A stretch of 64,000 nucleotides of DNA from Microglena sp. YARC. Taxonomy: Eukaryota; Chlorophyta; Chlorophyceae; Chlamydomonadales; Chlamydomonadaceae. Shown piece after piece: positions 43,719-54,064 of this stretch. How positions within the stretch are numbered: position 1 is the stretch's first letter; each line of letters opens with the position of its first letter. The stretch spans positions 120,123,479 through 120,187,478 of the forward strand of contig CM039462.1 in the NCBI GenBank assembly GCA_022414725.1. The letters run 5' to 3'. The translations under genes were made by a program, and so were the position numbers. A model generated the notes under the pieces. That model searched no databases, was not told the origin of the DNA, and worked only from the letters and a program-made list of their open reading frames with translations.

Positions 43719-46085
43719 CTTAACATCCCTCCCTCCCTCTTCTTCCTTCCAACCCACACTCACACACAATACTCACCCACACTCCAACACCCACAGTACG
43801 GCCTCTATCCCTCCCTCCCTCCTGCGCGCTCCTACTCCTCCCCCCCCCACACACACAACTCGCCTCCCCCTTCCCTCCTTTCCTTCCATCCATTCACCAT
43901 CCATCAACCCTAAAACCCTAAACCCACACAACCCCTCCCTCCCTCACCCACGCCACACCATAGCCCCCCCCTCCCCCGTTTTCCCCCGCATCCCTCGCGC
44001 CCTCCATCCCTCCATCCATTCATCCCTCCCTGAATGTTTGTCTCCCTAAATTCCTATCCTTACACAATCCTCCCTTCCAGTCCATCCATCCCCCCCCCAT
44101 ACCCACAAGTCCCTCCTCCATCCATCTACATTCCATCCATCCACACACAACCAACTCCCTCCCCCAACTCCCTCCCTCCCTCCCTCCCTCCCCCCCAACC
44201 CCCCCCACCCCCCCCCCCCCCCCTCCCCCGTTCTCCCCCCCTCCCCTCCCCCCCTCCCTCCATCATCCCTCCCTCAATGTCTCCCTACATTTATCCTACA
44301 CTATCCATCCGTCCATCCATCCATCCCCCCCCCAAAACACACAACTCCCTCCCTCCCTCCGTAACCTCCCTCCCTCCCTCCCGGCCCTCCCCCCTCGCCC
44401 CCTCACTCCCTCACATCATCCCCCCCCTCCATGTCTCCCTCAATTTATCCCACACAACCACCTCCCTCCCTCCACCCGTATTCCACACCTCCTCCCCACC
44501 CCCCCCCTCCTTACATCCATCCCTGGACCTTCTTGGCGGACACATGTGGTAATGCGAACGACTGGGAACACCTTGCGTGTTCACCCAAGCTCATTACCCT
44601 GGGCGAATCTACGTCAGCCCCCTGGCTACATGCACGGAGTTATGAAACTTACGATTGTAAGTATATTTATGTTGTTCATGTTATATGTGCTTTTTATCTT
44701 TCTTTATGTATTATGTTTATGTATTTTATGCTTATGTTATATTGTTTATGTTATATGCTTATGTTTATTGCTTATGTTTTATGCATATGTTATATGTGTA
44801 TGCTTATGTATATGTTATGCTTGTGTTAAATGTTTATGCAATGTAATATATTTATGCTTATGTTATATGTTAGTGTTTATGTTATATGCTTATGTTAATG
44901 TTTATGCTATGTTTATGCTTATGTTTATGCTTATGTTTTATGCTTGGGTTATATGGGTATGCATATGTTATATGTTTATGCTTATGTTATATGTTTATGC
45001 TTATGTTTTATGTTATATGCTTATGTTATATGCTTATGTTTATTGTTTTATGTTTATGCTTATGTTTATATTAATATGCTTATGTTATATGTTTATGCTT
45101 ATGTTATATGTTTATGCATATGTTAATATGTTTATGTTTATGCTTTTTATCGTCTGTATATTTATGTTTTTAATCTGGAATGTTTTGTCAACCACGCAGG
45201 TGTGGAAAGTTGGCTGTCGAGTACTACGTCAGGCCGATTGAGGTGGTACACTGTGCCGTGAACTCCCGCAAGCTAGGGAGCGAGACATCGGAGCTACCTC
45301 TTCCGAGGACTACGCTGACATCTTTTGGGGTGTTTTTTATGTGTTACGCATATTGTTACCAATTTGGTTATCATATGATTCAGTCACTTAGTAGACGGTC
45401 AGGTCCAAGTTAAGGGGCTAAGCAGTCGTTGCCCTATTAGAGGTCATGATTGCCCTTACTTGGTTTACCATAAAGTTGATAGTCAAAAATCAACCCTGAT
45501 CCCGAGGTTTTCCTTGAGTCCTAATAAATTGGTGGTTTACCATAGGGCTTATCATTGGATTCAAGTTTTTTTCCCTCTCAATAGTTGTAGTCGTGACTGA
45601 ATTTTGTTCGTGTGTGCTAATTTATTATTAGACCCACCCGAGTGAGGTGAAATATATTCCATGTTGTTAATATGAAATATAATGGTTTCTTTGACTAGGA
45701 TCACGTGTGAATATTTTGTTTCAAATTAGGTTTAAGTTATGCGTTACGGTAGTAAAGACGAAATACGTACAAAGTGACCTTCTGGTCATCAACACACGTC
45801 AGTCGGTCCTCCCGCCCTTAACTTTATTAAGGGTAGTTAGGGCTAACTTGTCCATCGTTTCTGCTTAGGATTATCTCATAGGTGCTCATTTCCCATTGTA
45901 ACTAGTCTCGGAATTCAATGTTGCTCTTGCTTCTCTTTCGTTGTCTCCCTTTCCAAGTACGACAATTTATTAATCCAACCAGCAGTGCGTGCTTCCTGTC
46001 TCCCAGCCCCCCTCATAAAATTAGATTCACGTATGGGGTTAGTAGTAAGTAGAGACTTATGCGGCAGTGGTGTCAATACGAGCCC
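43719..46085. repeat. Right arm of large inverted repeat (partner 1-2433)
   Basis: Reverse complement of the left arm with the same block order: TCCC/ATCC minisatellite 43719-44530, exon to 44656, AT-rich minisatellite 44690-45165, exon from 45200, then non-coding flank matching bases 1-760. The phrase CCCTAAAACCCTAAACCC at 43910-43926 is telomere-like. The right end at 46085 (CAATACGAGCCC) corresponds to base 1 of the window, so the left arm may extend beyond the window. Confidence 0.85.
44533..45340 (+). pseudogene. Mirror copy of the unknown two-exon gene
   Basis: Exon to 44656 (donor GTAAGTAT) and exon from 45200 (acceptor CCACGCAG), equivalent to 1640-1498 and 899-761. Here the first exon has lost the CERGN frame and the second shifts frame after RKLGSE by a one-base loss, so this copy is disrupted or carries sequence errors. 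Confidence 0.5.
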
Positions 46086-46655
46086 CATGGCATTTATTCC
46101 CCGTTAGCAACCTTTCCCAAAACGCTAATTCATTATTCGAACCAGGTGGTCCTTGGTGCCTCCCAGCCCGGCTAAGTAAATTCGTTCATTAGTTTTAATT
46201 AATTAGATTCACGTATGGGGTTAGAGAGTTATGCAGCAGTGGTGTCAATACGAGCCCTATGGCATTTATTCCCCCTCAATGGTTCGATGTCAGACTGTGC
46301 ATGTAGTTAAATAATAATTATTATGAGCTATGGCCAAGATGAAAAGAGAAGAACAAGAGTTTGGACAGAAGTCGACACCGTCGAATGACAGGATTATTTA
46401 GCATGGGTTCCACCCCTGCTGGGCAGGCACGACGGAGGACATAATCTTGGGGTTATGACTTCCCAAGGCCTCAATGGTTTGACCTCAGACTGTGCATGTG
46501 GTTAAATAATAATTATTATGAGCTATGGACAAGAGTGCGGAGGTGCCCGGTATTGTTCAACCCCAGGACACTGGGTTCCAGAGGGGGCGAAAGCGAAAAG
46601 AATAGAGAAAGAGCTTGGAAAGAGTCCGACACAGTAGGATGATAGGATTACCGTG
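46086..46655. repeat. Partial duplications flanking the inverted repeat
   Basis: 46199-46275 repeats 46017-46100 (ATTCACGTATGGGGTTAG ... AATACGAGCCC). 46280-46380 is repeated at about 46470-46650 (TGTGCATGTGGTTAAATAAT, GAGCTATGG, GACAGGATTA). This looks like overlapping ends of one element inserted more than once. No gene is seen. Confidence 0.65.
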
Positions 46656-46660
46656 CCCCC

Positions 46661-46694
<34 letters not shown>

Positions 46695-47284
46695 CCCCCA
46701 ACCCTCCTGCGTCCTAGCTGTCAACTTAGATCGGCTATTCAATTTGTCGGGCAAAAACCCTCCGCCCCCCCCCACACACCCACACACCCACCCCGCCCCC
46801 CCCACCCCCCACCCCCAACCCTCCTCGTCGTTCAAATGTCCAAGAAGACACCATCTAGATCTGCGAAATGGCAGACGATTGCGTGCGCCTTCTTAACAAT
46901 GCTTTGCATCACTGAACCAAACCACTACTGCTTTACTCCTGCATAGAGCCGCTGTCTTCAACCATGCTACCTGCTGGACCATATTCAATTCGTCGATTAG
47001 TACACACAGCTTTACTTGGGCGAATGTCATGCTTTCAGGCAAGCCGATTGCGTGTTGCAATCGAGTGTTGCGGATGGAGAGGGAGGATTCGAATGCCGCA
47101 GGTAGTTGCGCAGGTTTGAAAGTCGGTTGCTGCAACCTGGTCCACCTCCTTGCTGCCTGCCTGCTTCACACCTGCATGCAAGCCTATGTACCTCCATGAT
47201 TGACAAATGCCTGCCTGCAGTTTCCCCTGACTAGGCTACACAGTGGCAATATGTTGTTATATAACCAACACATGTGAGTAGATC
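46656..47284. other. Poly(C)/CCCA tract and unassigned sequence
   Basis: 46656-46690 and 46760-46830 are C-rich. 46850-47280 has ordinary composition without a supported gene. Confidence 0.5.
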
Positions 47285-47735
47285 TGAACCATCTGTCTTG
47301 TATGCTGTACCATATGTCATGTACGCTGCACCATTTGTCTTGTAGGTTGAACCATCTGTCTTGTACGCTGCACCATATGTCGTGTATGCTGCACCATTTG
47401 GCTTGTATGCAGCATGATTTGCCTTGCTGCACCATGTGTCTCGTATGCTGCACCATCTGTCTTGTATGCTGCACCATGTGTCTTATATGCTGCACCATCT
47501 GTCTTGTACGCTGCACCGTATGTCTTGTATGCTGCACCATCTGTCTTGTATGCTGCACCATCTGTCTTGTATGCTGCACCATGTGTCATGTATGCTGCAC
47601 CATCTGTCTTGTACGCTGCACCATGTGTCTTGTACGCTGCACCATTTGTCTTGCACGTTGCACCATATGTCTTGTATGCTGCACAATCTGTCTTGTATGC
47701 TGCACCATGTGTCTTATATGCTGCACCATCTATCT
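47285..47735. repeat. 21-bp tandem array (GCACCATCTGTCTTGTATGCT)
   Basis: About 21 units with a strict 21-bp period and few substitutions. Because 21 is a multiple of three, several frames on both strands stay open and give Cys-rich (CCTICLV) or KTDGAAY repeats. Nothing around it suggests a gene. Confidence 0.92.
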
Positions 47736-48640
47736 GTCTCATCATCGTAATTGCTACCACGTGAATGCTTGCTCGCTTTCTTGATTGCTGATTCGTTGAT
47801 TGTCCAACTGGCTTGTGCTTGGTCAAGCAACTAATAATCTTCTAACTCTACCTCCTTCCTTTCATGCTGCTGCAGTTCCAGCAGGCAGTGACTTCCGCAT
47901 ATTGCGACATGGTGGAGAAGGAGCAAGTCATCAGCATGCAGGGATGAGTAGACGAACAAGATCAAGAAGCCTTATGAGGACACTGGTCTTGCTGCTGGTC
48001 ACTGCTGCTGGTCACTCATAATATAATAGTAGCTTGGCTAGACTAGCCAGTCGGGGTGGCAGGGGGGGGCAGGGGCAGAAGACATACTAGATAGCTAGTC
48101 AGAGCTCATCAGTTTGTCTTCTTAGGAGGTTAGGTTGAAGTTGGGTTTTGGTTATTAGGAAGTTGGGTTTGGATGGGTTTGCGTTTATTTGGCTGCTGAG
48201 TCCGCGACATCACTTTGCTACTGGTTAGTTAAATGTAAAAATAAAACTGCCTTCCAAACCCTATACGTCCCCCCCTAGAGCAAGTCATCCTAAATCAATG
48301 GACACAAAAGTCACCCTCTTGGTTCCCCACTTAAATAAGAACGGTTCAAGCAAGCTGCTTTCAAGCAAAATGCCTCTTGGCGCTCGAATTATTTAAGAGC
48401 AGCAAGTAATCTTGATTCAAGACAAATACAAGGCAACCTATTGATTCTACACTGAAACAAGAATTCAACAAGTGACCTTGAATCAATAGACGTACAAGAC
48501 ACCTCTTGATTAACCTCTTAAATAAGAGGGATTCAAGAGGGCATTTTTCAAGCAAATTGCCTCTTGGCGCCCGAATTACTTAAGAGGGGTGAATCAAGAG
48601 GTTTTCCTCTTGAAACAAGAATGGTTTAGTACAGCAAAAC
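47736..48640. other. Unassigned sequence, ending in CTTGATTCAAGAGG-type repeats
   Basis: 47740-48280 has no supported gene. 48280-48620 holds imperfect 60-100 bp repeats of AAGAGG, CTTGAATCAA and GCAAATTGCCTCTTGGCGC, like 5740-5860. The segment ends AACTTACCGACG at the hairpin array, as at 5880. Confidence 0.5.
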
Positions 48641-48945
48641 TTACCGACGCTGAGGGTGAGATGAAGGGGGAGGGGTGTCTGCTCCCCCACGCGTACGGGA
48701 GGGCTGTGCACCCCCCAACCCCCACCCCCACCCAATACACCCCAGTGCATGCACAGTCCTCCCGTACGCGAAGGGGAGCCCCCCACCCCACACCCACCCC
48801 CCAGTGCATGCACACCCTCCCGTACGCGTGGGGGAGCAGACACCCCTCCCCCTTCATCTCACCCTCAGTGTTTCGAAATTCCTCCCGTACGCGAATGGGA
48901 GACCCCCACCCCCAACACCCACCCAATACACACCCAATACGCCTG
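48641..48945. repeat. Short hairpin-motif array upstream of the left methyltransferase copy
   Basis: One unit in one orientation (to about 48708), then about three in the other. From about 48890 the sequence becomes the mirror of 56820-56880 and continues into the methyltransferase intron. It is the truncated counterpart of the array at 56820-58362. Confidence 0.88.
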
Positions 48946-49023
48946 GGGGATTGCCCAAATAAAACTCATATAAAAATCCCTTTATGTCAACCCTAGTAAG
49001 TCATTTTGTTTGCATGTCTTTAG

Positions 49024-52000
49024 GTTCGCTTCAAATGGAGCAGCAGATGAGACCCCTGCCCACGCTACTGACCTTGGGAATGGACTGACACCATTGGGGG
49101 TCACTGCAGACCGTGGGAGGGCCAACTCCGCAGTCAAATCCGTAGCCGGCAAAGCGAGGATGAGCACCTCAGGCTTAGGGGGGGACAACACCCCACGCGT
49201 ATCGAGAGCCAGCACCCCTACCGTGGCGGACAAGGAGGACAAACTTGGTTCACAACTCTCAGAGAAGCTGACATGGGCTAAGAAGCACTTGGCCGAGAGA
49301 CAACTCGCGAATGCACAAGGGGTCTACTTCTCCTTGGATGCTAGGAGGTTTCTTCCCCCAGAGCTTCCCGTCCGTATCCGTTTGTTTGACCCGATGCGAA
49401 TCATAGCTTTGAAAAATGTCTTTGCACCCACAAGCATGACCCCGGCCATCATCTTGTTCATCGACATTGATGCAAACTTGAAACCGCTGGGTACACTTTG
49501 GAAGAACATCGACCTCGACTCTTTTTCGACCATGTTCAACAATGTCAGCGATGTGTCAGCTGAGTTTGGCGAGCCATGGGTCATCGGAGGCTACCACAGC
49601 TCCAAAGCATTGATCGACCTGACCCCGAGTGGGATGCCTCTCCGACAGTGCTGCCTGTACCGGTTGTCTTCGGTGCCGGGCGACACCTACTCGGACACGC
49701 TTGGTAATGCCCGGTTTCTCTCCGCCCAAGACAACGTCAGTGGCCAGTCGGCAGAGGGCTACGAGTCTCAGCCCTTCTTGATCTCGACCTACCTGTGGAG
49801 AGAGATGCACCTCAAAGCGAGTAGCCCGCCTCGGGCTGAGAAAGGGCATCACAGCATTGAGTACAGTGCCTTTAGGTTCCAATGCGTGGCTGGGGACGAG
49901 AAGCTTGCGAGGCTATACAGCAACGAGGCGTCATCTTTGACACCACGCTTCAAGATCGTGAGTTTGACCCAGGACAGCTACGACAGGGCTTTCCTCATCA
50001 TGTCAAGCATGGACACCCGAACGATGATCGGCAGTAACATTACCTCGAGCGCCTCCCAAACGTGGAGTGTGAAGTGACTATCTTGCCGACAGACAGACCA
50101 TCCTCTGACGAGGAAGAGGAACCCGAGGAGAAGGCAAAGGGTAAAGGCAAGGGGAAGGGCAAGCCAACCGTGACCAATGTCAGGAATGTTACGTTGGAGG
50201 ACATGAAGGATACGATGAGGCTGCCCCCTGCTGAATGCGACGCCTTCCTCAACCTTGTGACGGAACACTTGTATGTTCACCAGGTTGAGGCTTTCAAGAA
50301 ACAGTTGGACTCCGTTGACTCCGTCAGCTTTTCTCCCAAGGTATGTGAAATTAAACAGGGGGTGTGGGATTTAAAATTAAATAGGGGGTGTGAAATTAAA
50401 CAGGGGGTGGGGGTTTTAAATTACACATGGGGTGTGAAATTAAACAGGGGGTGGGGGAGTGGGAAAGGAGGGGGGGGGGTGACTGCTCCACCGCGCGTAC
50501 GGGACGACTATGCATGCACTAAGTGGATGGTTGTGCTTGTAGGAGAGTTTGCATAGTTCTCTAGGTGACAAAGGGGATACGATTTTGACCATTTGCATGC
50601 AACTTGGATTGCAATGATGTAATTTGAGCATGATCAAAAATAAACAAATACCTCATACATGCTTGCTCAGACCTTTGCCGCTACATACAAGTTGGCATTG
50701 GATCATTTCAAGAAGGAAGTGAGTGCGGGCTTTGTGGTGTTCATCCTGAAGAAGCTTCTTGATATGCACAACATTGAGGAGGACGACTTTAAGGCCGAGT
50801 TGATGACCCGCTACTCTACGGTAAGTGTTACAGACGTTTGCTTTTAAAATACTTACCAAATGTCTCCCTTTCGCGATGTACTGTCGTGGGGCCCATTTGG
50901 TTGACTTCCAGGTCTCCCCTACGCAAAGGGGAGCGGCTGCCTTCAAGCTTCCCTCAATTAATTACCGCGTACTTCCTTGTTCGCAGGAATCACCTAGCCT
51001 CGACAAGCCTGGACAACATCACTTCAGCTCCGTCAACAACCAGTTGTTTAAGGGTACCATGGACGCTGCCGTTTCCAAAAGTGGCACAAAGGCCTCCGGC
51101 GTCATGTTCGCCACCGAGGAAGTTGGACAGACGGCGGTGGAAGGTTTGTCAAAGCCTATGACAGCACAGGCCTGGTTCTCGAGGTTGCAGTTAGACTACG
51201 CCACTACAAGGAGGGATGCACTTGACCTCCGTGGTACTTCAGAGCTTTTGATGCCCAAGCTGACCATCACTGAGTTCAAGAAAGCAAATGGTTCATCACG
51301 TTCTAGACTAACAATCAGGAAGTCAACTGCCAACTGAACTGGTGGTTGACTGCAATCGAGAGCAGGGGCAAGAAGGTACAAGAACGTACACACTCTGACA
51401 CAGTCATCTCGGCCAGCGTCACCGACATCGAGCTATTGACGCAACCAGATATGGTGTACTCCAGCCTATCTGGTGGAGCTGTCGGAGCTATATCTGACGA
51501 TATGGCCAAGTTCCTCCAAGCAGTGAGGGTACTGCTCCTTGCCTATCCCATTGTCGCTCGCAGTCCAGTAAGCAGTGCGTTGCATACCATCAAGGAAGCG
51601 GTGGAGTTCCTTGTCCTCGACTTGTCAAGGAACGACGTAGGTCTTGTAGCTTCGGGCTACTCACTGGAGCAAAGCCAACACAATGCTGATATGGGGAGAT
51701 CAGGCGCACTTTCGGCGACGTCAAGGATGTGTGGAAGAAGGGAAAACCTAGTCCTCTCTTCTTCGACCATCTAGAGGGCGGTACATTTGCGATGAAATAT
51801 CTGCTCGTCACAGCGACAACAATGTTCCTTGACCTGGACCACCCGCTTGTACCTGCTGGCCAGCTCCTCCGGAAGGAGACCGCTAAGGTCAGCGCGCACC
51901 TATACAACGTGCATCCAAAGACTTTTCTCTGTGACGACCTCATCAAGGTGCGCTTGGCTATTCTTGAATTGTTTGGTGCATGAGCATTGCTCCACTTCCT

Positions 52001-53165
52001 GCAAGGGAAGGTGGTGTACTTATTCAGTGCATGTGTGTTCTACGTTTTCCTACGCAAAGGTTTAAGGTCGGTATGTATGGTAGGTTGGCCTTTTGAAATT
52101 GGGATGTGTGTTCATTGCTCCCCTTTGCAAAGGGGAGCAATGAACCTACCACTAACGTATTAATTTATATTATTTCCTACTATCACGCAGGTGCCTGCCA
52201 AATTGGTCGACTTGGTCATCATCGACCCGAGCTTGGGTGATGACACTGGACCGCTTTGGGACGTTGGTGAGAAGGCTTGGACGGGCGTTGATGCCTCAGA
52301 CACTCTGCGAACCTTGATGGTCCAAAACAGGAAGTTTGCTGGGGTGTTCAAGGTGGTGATGTACAGCAACATGGAGCAAGTGAGTACCTTCACTAGGGCT
52401 TTCGTTGATGCCACCGCTAAGGACGTGCATCATGTCCCCATTACGCGGATTGGGCCTGACTTTAAACCAGCTTCCAACACAGTGGCCATAGTCGGGACTT
52501 TCTCCACTACTCGTGGCACGTCCGTGACAGCTTTGCGTGGTATGACGCCAAGTAACGGCCTGAAGGTCTATCTCCCACCAAGTGATGCTGACAAGAGCGT
52601 GTTTGGGCGCCCCGATATTAGCGGCTGCTCCATCGGTCCCCGGCAGGTTGGGTACAGCAGGAGATGTGTCGACGAATACCGATACCTCGTGCGAGAGTAC
52701 AGCAACAAAGGGAACTGGGTGATGTGCTTGCACACCGTAGATGGCTCAGGCATGCTGGCGGCATTGCTAGAGGGTAGGAGCGTCGTCGGTTTGGAGTCAG
52801 TCCCACAGAGGCTTGGGGTCGCTACATGGCGTTTGAAGAAGTTTCATGCCACGGAGAAAGTCTTGCTCAAACATCACGCCGCCATGCAAGAGGCTGGTGA
52901 TGACGCCAGAGCTAAGAATCTGGTGCACAAGCTCGTTGAAGATGACATGAAAGAGCTGAGTAGCCTCATGCCTGCAAAGCCTAGTGATGACATGCTAGGC
53001 CGAGTGTGGGACGAGCTGAAAGGCTTACGTAAAGATCACAGCGGATCAAAGCTCTTTCCAACTATGACAGATAAGGAATTCAAGACCATTGGGGGCAGGA
53101 TAGTTGAGAGGTGCACCGACATCGCACAGCACAGGCATTCATCGACGAACCATCGGCCCTCTTGA
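49024..53165 (+). CDS. ParB-like plus beta-class DNA methyltransferase gene, left palindrome arm (5' partial)
   Basis: Exons: 49024-50340, 50671-50820, 50987-51947 and 52191-53165, with GT-AG borders. The last three join in phase 0; the first is entered in phase 2. The first exon has a ParB-like part with EPWVIGGYHSSKALIDL, then a charged linker with alternating Lys-Gly. The last exon has VDLVIIDPSLGDD (motif IV position; usual form DPPY/W) followed by DGSGMLAALLEGRSVVGLES (motif I, GSG type). That order defines beta-class N6-adenine/N4-cytosine methyltransferases, which use S-adenosylmethionine. The upstream U exons are missing here. Disruptions: a frame change near 50045, GG for GGG at 51290, an in-frame TAG (51304) in the restored frame, and G4 for G5 at 51693. 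Some may be sequencing errors. ParB assignment is tentative; methyltransferase assignment is firmer. Confidence 0.7.
50341..50670 (+). other. Methyltransferase intron with a hairpin-motif unit
   Basis: Donor AAG|GTATGTG, acceptor GCTCAG|ACC. The intron holds a tandem GGGGGTGTGAAATTAAACA repeat (50345-50455) and one unit of the hairpin motif (GACTGCTCCACCGCGCGTAC then GGGACGAC, with TATGCATGCACTAAGTGG) at 50478-50525. Confidence 0.8.
50821..50986 (+). other. Methyltransferase intron with a hairpin
   Basis: Donor ACG|GTAAGTG, acceptor TTCGCAG|GAA. It contains CTCCCCTACGCAAAGGGGAG at 50914-50933: a 6-bp perfect stem with loop TACGCAAA, the same core as the arrays. Confidence 0.85.
52111..52144. 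repeat. Perfect 34-bp palindrome in the last intron
   Basis: The half-site TTCATTGCTCCCCTTTG is followed directly by its exact complement. It lies in the intron 51948-52190 (donor AAG|GTGCGC, acceptor ATCACGCAG). It is preserved in the other palindrome arm at 54675-54708. The centre CTCCCCTTTGCAAAGGGGAG is a version of the array core. Confidence 0.95.
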
Positions 53166-53282
53166 TCACCATTGGAAAAATGATGAAGCAGATGAAGAGC
53201 ATGGCTGAGGGGGAATGAGGTTGTAAAGCGGGCACGTGAATAATGGGATTAAGACGTTGTCAGGTTAGGAAGTAGGGTGATG

Positions 53283-53949
53283 TAATGGGCGTTCCTGCTT
53301 CCCGGCCGATTTTGTGGATGCTTCTAAATTTGTGGAATCTTATGATTCAAATCAAAAGACCGTTTAGGCAAATTTCTTGATTGTGAGTTTTTGCTGGATT
53401 TCTTCGAATCTTCTTATGTTTTTGAACATAAGATTGTTTTCTAGTTTTTCGACAAAGAGACAATTCCTTTACTATCTTAGAATCATCTTATGTTTTTAAA
53501 CATAAGATTGTTTTCTAGTTTTTGGAGAAAGAGACAATTCCTAGACAATTATTGAATCTTGTTACATAACTCATAACTCATAACTCATAAATCGTAACTA
53601 ATAACCTCGCAATCTCTGAACTCTTACATCAAAACCTCATAAGTCATTACCTTGTAACTCATCATTCGTAACTCGTAACCTCGCAATCTCAGAACTCTTA
53701 ACTCATTACCTCATAACTCATTACCTTGTAACTCATAACTCATAACCTCGCAATCTCCAAACCGTAAATCATAACCTCAAAACTCATTACCTTATAACTC
53801 ATATACTTCCAACCTCACTGCCTCACAGCCCCATTCACGGTGGTGGTGGAGGACACACATTTGGGTAGGTCCACATTGGTGCTGCAGCACTCTACGAGAC
53901 CTCCACGCACTACACCACCACGACAAAACATTATCCTAGCACCTGAACA
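53283..53949 (+). mobile_element. Terminal inverted repeat, left (667 bp)
   Basis: Starts TAATGGGCGTTCCTGCTTCC, then CGGCCGATTTTGTGG. It contains CTTATG/CATAAG hairpins (around 53410-53440 and 53485-53515) and an irregular CATAACT-type repeat (53565-53815). It ends CACCTGAACA. The reverse complement lies at 60901-61570, near-identical over its length. I read the pair as the ends of a DNA transposon. The left copy also forms the spacer of the palindrome. Confidence 0.8.
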
Positions 53950-54064
53950 CATCACCCTACTTCCTAACCTGACAACGTCTTAATCCCATTATTCACGTGC
54001 CCGCTTTACAACCTCATTCCCCCTCAGCCATGCTCTTCATCTGCTTCATCATTTTTCCAATGGT

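Noticed and set aside
42501..44049. Open frames spanning 42719-43718
   Set aside because: They run through 1000 N and have no meaning.
47302..47826. Cysteine-rich repeat protein
   Set aside because: Strict 21-bp tandem repeat open in several frames on both strands; no start context, splice sites or neighbouring gene.
51304..51306. Reassigned TAG (glutamine) as in some ulvophyte algae
   Set aside because: Only one such codon is seen, and the 689-codon LINE frame contains none. A plain nonsense mutation predating the duplication explains it better.
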